DNA from: an uncultured Oscillospiraceae bacterium
GTDB taxonomy: Bacteria > Bacillota > Clostridia > Oscillospirales > Oscillospiraceae
DNA: 64,000 nt
Direction: 5' to 3'
Assembly (NCBI GenBank): GCA_934533005.1
Contig: CAKTBC010000002.1
Location: 4,117-68,116, forward strand
Part shown: positions 61,291-64,000 of the stretch, piece after piece
How positions within the stretch are numbered: position 1 is the first letter of the stretch
Layout of the letters: every line of letters starts with the position of its first letter
Translations under genes and position numbers: made by a program
The notes under the pieces: model-generated
Database searches by the model: none
What the model was told of the DNA's origin: nothing
What the model saw: the letters and a program-made list of their open reading frames with translations, nothing else

Positions 61291-62237
61291 GGCTCGAACA
61301 TCTGCATTATCTGCTGTGCGTAGCACAGCATCACTCGATCTCCGCCGCCGCGCGCGAGCTTTTCATCAGCCAGACGGCTCTCTCCGCCATTGTGAACAAA
61401 ACCGAGGACGAGCTCGGCTTCCCCGTTTTCGAGCGCGTGCGCGACGGTGTTGTCCCCACGGAGGAGGGCAAGGAGGTTCTCTCCAATGCCTGGGACATTC
61501 TCTCGCGCTGGCAGGATGTCATTGCGCTGGGGACCGACGCCGAGAAGCGCCTGCTCCCGGTCAGCATTCTTGCCTCGCCGAGCGTTATGTGCGGTCTTAC
61601 ACTGCCGCTCACGCACTGGTATCAGGAAAAGGTGCCGCGCGGACAGCTCCGCTTTCACGAGGTCGTCGGCATGAAGGTCGGCTCGGAGATCGTACAGAGC
61701 AACTATAATATTGGCCTCACCTATTTCTCGCCGGACGGACTCGACGATTTTTCCTCCATGGCACAGAAATACCAGGTGCAGATCACGCCGGTATACGACG
61801 ATAAGCTCTATCTTATCGCGCGGCGCGATCACCCCATCTACCGGCAGAAAACCGTTGATATAATGTCGCTCACAAACGAGCGGTTCGCGATACTGCCGCA
61901 GTTTCTCTACAGCTACAGCCGCATCTTCTATTCGCAGAACATGGATCCGAGCAATCGCATCACGGTATACCCCAACGTCCCGCTTGTCAAAACGGCCGTG
62001 CTCCGCTGGAACGTCCTCGGCGTTATGAGCGGCTATGCCGCCACGCAGGATCACAGCGTGGAAAACGATGAGTTTTCGCTCGTACCGCTTCCCGGTCAGG
62101 CGCGGGAAAATGGTCTGAAGCTCTATCTCATCCACCAGCGCCTCTCCAATCTGCACCAGAGCGAGAAAATCGCGCTCGAGTGCATTCAGGAGTATTTCTC
62201 CTCCCTCCCCCCGCTCTCCGAGATCCTTCCGCAGTAG
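61287..62237 (+). CDS. LysR-family transcriptional regulator, second of a pair
   Basis: A 316-residue regulator. HTH at about 3-60 (HHSISAAARELFISQTALSAIV) and effector domain after residue 90. The ATG overlaps the previous stop (ATGA), so the two are translated together. Two LysR proteins made as a set are uncommon; they might form heterodimers or sense two intermediates. The codon use is like the neighbours. Confidence 0.93.
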   Translation: MRLEHLHYLLCVAQHHSISAAARELFISQTALSAIVNKTEDELGFPVFERVRDGVVPTEEGKEVLSNAWDILSRWQDVIALGTDAEKRLLPVSILASPSVMCGLTLPLTHWYQEKVPRGQLRFHEVVGMKVGSEIVQSNYNIGLTYFSPDGLDDFSSMAQKYQVQITPVYDDKLYLIARRDHPIYRQKTVDIMSLTNERFAILPQFLYSYSRIFYSQNMDPSNRITVYPNVPLVKTAVLRWNVLGVMSGYAATQDHSVENDEFSLVPLPGQARENGLKLYLIHQRLSNLHQSEKIALECIQEYFSSLPPLSEILPQ

Positions 62238-62284
62238 ATCCCGGAGGAAGTCTGGTCAACCATAGCGTGCGCGTTCGGTTTTTC

Positions 62285-62313
62285 TTTACGCCCCGCAGGG
62301 ACAATGCTATACT
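62285..62313 (+). promoter_or_regulatory. Promoter of the deaminase gene
   Basis: TTTACG, 17-base spacer, TATACT with TG one base before it (extended -10). Confidence 0.75.
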
Positions 62314-62357
62314 GCTTTCGTCGAGACATCTGCATTCGGAAACGAAGGGAGATTTTT

Positions 62358-62792
62358 ATGAGAAATTACGCGATAGAGCGGGAAATGTACCGCCGGGCAG
62401 TAGAACTGATAGAAAAACGCTATCCCTCCGGCTGGGGCGGCGCGGGCGTCGTTCATACGTCCAACGGCAACTATTATACAAGCGTCAGCATCGAGACCGC
62501 CAACGCCTCCGCCACTTTATGCATTGAAACCGGCGCGATACTGGAAGCGCATAAATTCAATGAAAAAGTGACCCATTGCCTGTGTCTTGTCCGGGAGGAT
62601 GAAACCTCCCCCTATCGGGTGTTATCCCCTTGCGGCATTTGTCAGGAGCGCCTGAGATACTGGGGCGAGGATGTACAGGTAGCAGTCACTACGGACGAAG
62701 AAGAGATCAAATTTGTGGAACTGCGGGAATTGCAGCCGTATCATTGGACAAAAGTCTACCCCGCGGAAGAGCTGGAGCATTGGGAAGCGTGA
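62358..62792 (+). CDS. Cytidine deaminase-like protein
   Basis: A 144-residue zinc deaminase-fold protein. Zinc ligands are Cys55 in TLCIETGAI, where Cys-Ile-Glu takes the place of the usual Cys/His-Ala-Glu, and Cys92/Cys95 in SPCGICQERL. Glu57 is the proton shuttle. The layout is close to blasticidin-S deaminase-like and short cytidine deaminases. It may deaminate cytidine or a nucleoside analogue. The start is ATG 62358 behind AAGGGAG. It stands alone with its own promoter. Confidence 0.88.
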   Translation: MRNYAIEREMYRRAVELIEKRYPSGWGGAGVVHTSNGNYYTSVSIETANASATLCIETGAILEAHKFNEKVTHCLCLVREDETSPYRVLSPCGICQERLRYWGEDVQVAVTTDEEEIKFVELRELQPYHWTKVYPAEELEHWEA

Positions 62793-62838
62793 TTTAATCG
62801 AGGATTTCCTCCGCCGTGCAATACGAACGAGCTTTGGC

Positions 62839-62867
62839 TTTACAGGCCAGCAGAAAAGAGGTATATT
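62839..62867 (+). promoter_or_regulatory. Promoter of the lipoprotein gene
   Basis: TTTACA, 17-base spacer, TATATT, about 45 bases before the start codon. Confidence 0.68.
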
Positions 62868-62912
62868 GAAATCATACCACGGCAAAAACAGTATAAAAGG
62901 ATGGAGAAAAAG

Positions 62913-63812
62913 ATGATCAAAAAACTATCTCTGGTACTGCTTATCGCCGCTCTTATGCTTACTGTGACCGGCTGCAGCGCCACCGACTACAAAACCGCAA
63001 CAGAACTCATGGATAATGGGAATCCAGCAGCAGCCTCTGAAATGTTCAAGGCTCTCGGCGACTATAAGGACAGCGCCTCCCTGGCAACGGCATGCGACTA
63101 TGCGGTCGCAAAAAGCACTTATGATGCCGGAAACTTTGAACAGGCTGCCGCGCTTTTCACTGCTCTCGGCAGCTATGACGACAGCGAGGCGATGGCTTCT
63201 CAGGCCAGCGATAAAGCTTTGGCAAAAAAACTTGTCGGAAACTGGGTATCCAACGAGTTGGATGTAACAGCTATTTTCACACAGGCTCTATACACCGCCA
63301 TTGACGACGATGAATCCTCCAAGGCGCTCCTGGATTGCATGGATTTGGGTGCTCTCACGTTGAAATATTCGCTTGAGTTCACCGACAAGGGCACGTTCGT
63401 CATGTCGGCAGAAAACGGATCCGCTGCCGCATTGATCGATGCGTTCTATACCGCATTTACCGACGGGCTCGTCATATATCTGGAAAAAGAGATCCAGCAG
63501 GGCGCGGACATCAACGGTTATTCGGTCGAGGAGCTTTTGCAGGCATATGGATGCACGACGACACGCGAGCTCATTGAAGCCATGCTGGAAATGTCGCTGG
63601 ACGACTTCATGGCCAGCATTCTCTCCAAGGAATCTCTGCAGGAGCTGATCGACAACAGCACCTTCAACGGCGTGTATTCCGTGGAAAACGGTGAGATCGA
63701 TCTGACCATCGGCAGGGATCAGAGCATTGCCGTCTATGACGAGAGCTCCGATACGTTCTCCCTCGTCGATGAGGAGATCGCCGATACGACGATCGTATTC
63801 TCCCGCGCATAA
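62913..63812 (+). CDS. Lipoprotein with TPR-like repeats
   Basis: A 299-residue secreted protein. A signal peptide with lipobox LTVTGCS gives a lipid-anchored Cys near residue 21. Residues about 26-105 hold two helical repeats with the pattern Ala-Ala-x-x-Phe-x-x-Leu-Gly-x-Tyr-x-Asp-Ser, similar to TPR-type repeats found in many Clostridia lipoproteins. The remaining 190 residues are acidic and unrecognised. It would sit on the outer face of the membrane. The start is ATG 62913 behind GGAG. No partner gene is seen. Confidence 0.85.
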   Translation: MIKKLSLVLLIAALMLTVTGCSATDYKTATELMDNGNPAAASEMFKALGDYKDSASLATACDYAVAKSTYDAGNFEQAAALFTALGSYDDSEAMASQASDKALAKKLVGNWVSNELDVTAIFTQALYTAIDDDESSKALLDCMDLGALTLKYSLEFTDKGTFVMSAENGSAAALIDAFYTAFTDGLVIYLEKEIQQGADINGYSVEELLQAYGCTTTRELIEAMLEMSLDDFMASILSKESLQELIDNSTFNGVYSVENGEIDLTIGRDQSIAVYDESSDTFSLVDEEIADTTIVFSRA

Positions 63813-63833
63813 TAACAGCTCCGCTCCATATGA

Positions 63834-63883
63834 TGTACATAAAGTCTCCCGCGGCCAGATGGACGCGGGAGACTTTATGTACA
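63834..63883. repeat. Perfect 20-bp inverted repeat
   Basis: TGTACATAAAGTCTCCCGCG (63834-63853) and its exact complement (63864-63883) enclose ten bases. It follows the lipoprotein gene and precedes a terminator. It may be an additional transcript end or a small repeat unit. Confidence 0.8.
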
Positions 63884-63888
63884 AGCTG

Positions 63889-63925
63889 AAAAACCGGCAC
63901 CCCCGATAAGGGGTACCGGTTTTTG
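63889..63925. terminator. Bidirectional terminator near the window end
   Basis: AAAACCGG..ACCCC pairs with GGGGT..CCGGTTTT, one mismatch, with T5 on + and T5 on -. It ends the lipoprotein transcript and possibly a - strand gene that lies beyond the window. Confidence 0.8.
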
Positions 63926-64000
63926 GTGCAACAAGGCAATCCAAATCCGAACCGTTTTTGTTGCTGATAGCTTCCTGCAATTCCGTGAAGGTGATGGTTT

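Noticed and set aside
63288..63980. A 230-codon open frame on the - strand reaching toward the window end
   Set aside because: Most of it is antisense of the lipoprotein and it crosses the inverted repeat and terminator. The last 75 bases of the window could hold the end of another gene, but no frame could be assigned.

Overview
The window is a chromosomal segment of an anaerobic, spore-forming member of the Clostridia. An Oscillospiraceae-like gut bacterium is the best guess. This rests on the GC-rich Clostridia-type gene set, an intact sporulation sigma-K gene with its pro-sequence, a large Alu-domain SRP RNA, an agmatine deiminase pathway, a vacuolar-type pyrophosphatase and cytosolic molybdoenzyme genes. 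No phage, insertion sequence, integrase or CRISPR array was seen.

Layout. 1-3 kb: end of a flavoprotein gene, then an ECF sigma factor translationally coupled to a polytopic membrane protein, and a membrane-anchored Pro/Thr-linker protein. 3-15.6 kb: housekeeping and stress genes: CsoR-type repressor, PcrA helicase, RibU under an FMN riboswitch, SLOG protein, GNAT acetyltransferase, YbaB, DnaX, SRP RNA, a P-loop ATPase, TspO, HppA, and a second ECF sigma/anti-sigma pair. 15.6-24 kb: a hairpin-rich intergenic stretch, then cell-wall genes (murF, ddl, murC) mixed with an exonuclease, an SDR, a DUF975 membrane protein and glycerol kinase. 24-27.5 kb: a lipase-like hydrolase, sigK with a VanY-type carboxypeptidase, tRNA-Pro(GGG) and an ICMT-family protein. 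27.5-34.8 kb: an RpiR regulator and an agmatine catabolic operon (agmatine deiminase, antiporter, NhaC-type antiporter, putrescine carbamoyltransferase, carbamate kinase) that makes ATP from agmatine. 35-37.9 kb: an amino-sugar operon (N-acetylhexosamine kinase-like, nagA, CBM9-like). 37.9-41.3 kb: a decaying locus with a frameshifted sensor kinase, its LytTR response regulator, and a truncated, frameshifted beta-propeller gene. 41.3-42.2 kb: an XRE-type membrane regulator.

42.3-62.2 kb is the most interesting part. A molybdenum-cofactor operon (moeA-moaA-mobB/moaC fusion-mog/moaE-like fusion) is preceded by a strong promoter, a probable Moco riboswitch and a terminator. Next to it are mobA, an ornithine-cyclodeaminase-family gene and a cytosolic three-subunit molybdoenzyme (FAD protein, Mo catalytic subunit, four-cluster ferredoxin). 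These are followed upstream by two MmgE/PrpD genes and two maleate-isomerase/arylmalonate-decarboxylase-like genes. Divergent from them are an SLC13-type carboxylate transporter, an opine-dehydrogenase-family protein and two LysR regulators. Several of these families work on dicarboxylates, imines or N-carboxyalkyl amino acids. My inference is a dedicated pathway for an opine-like or imino-dicarboxylate substrate, with a molybdenum redox step and its own cofactor supply. The substrate cannot be read from sequence.

62.3-63.9 kb: a cytidine-deaminase-like protein, a lipoprotein with degenerate TPR-like repeats, a 20-bp perfect inverted repeat and a terminator.
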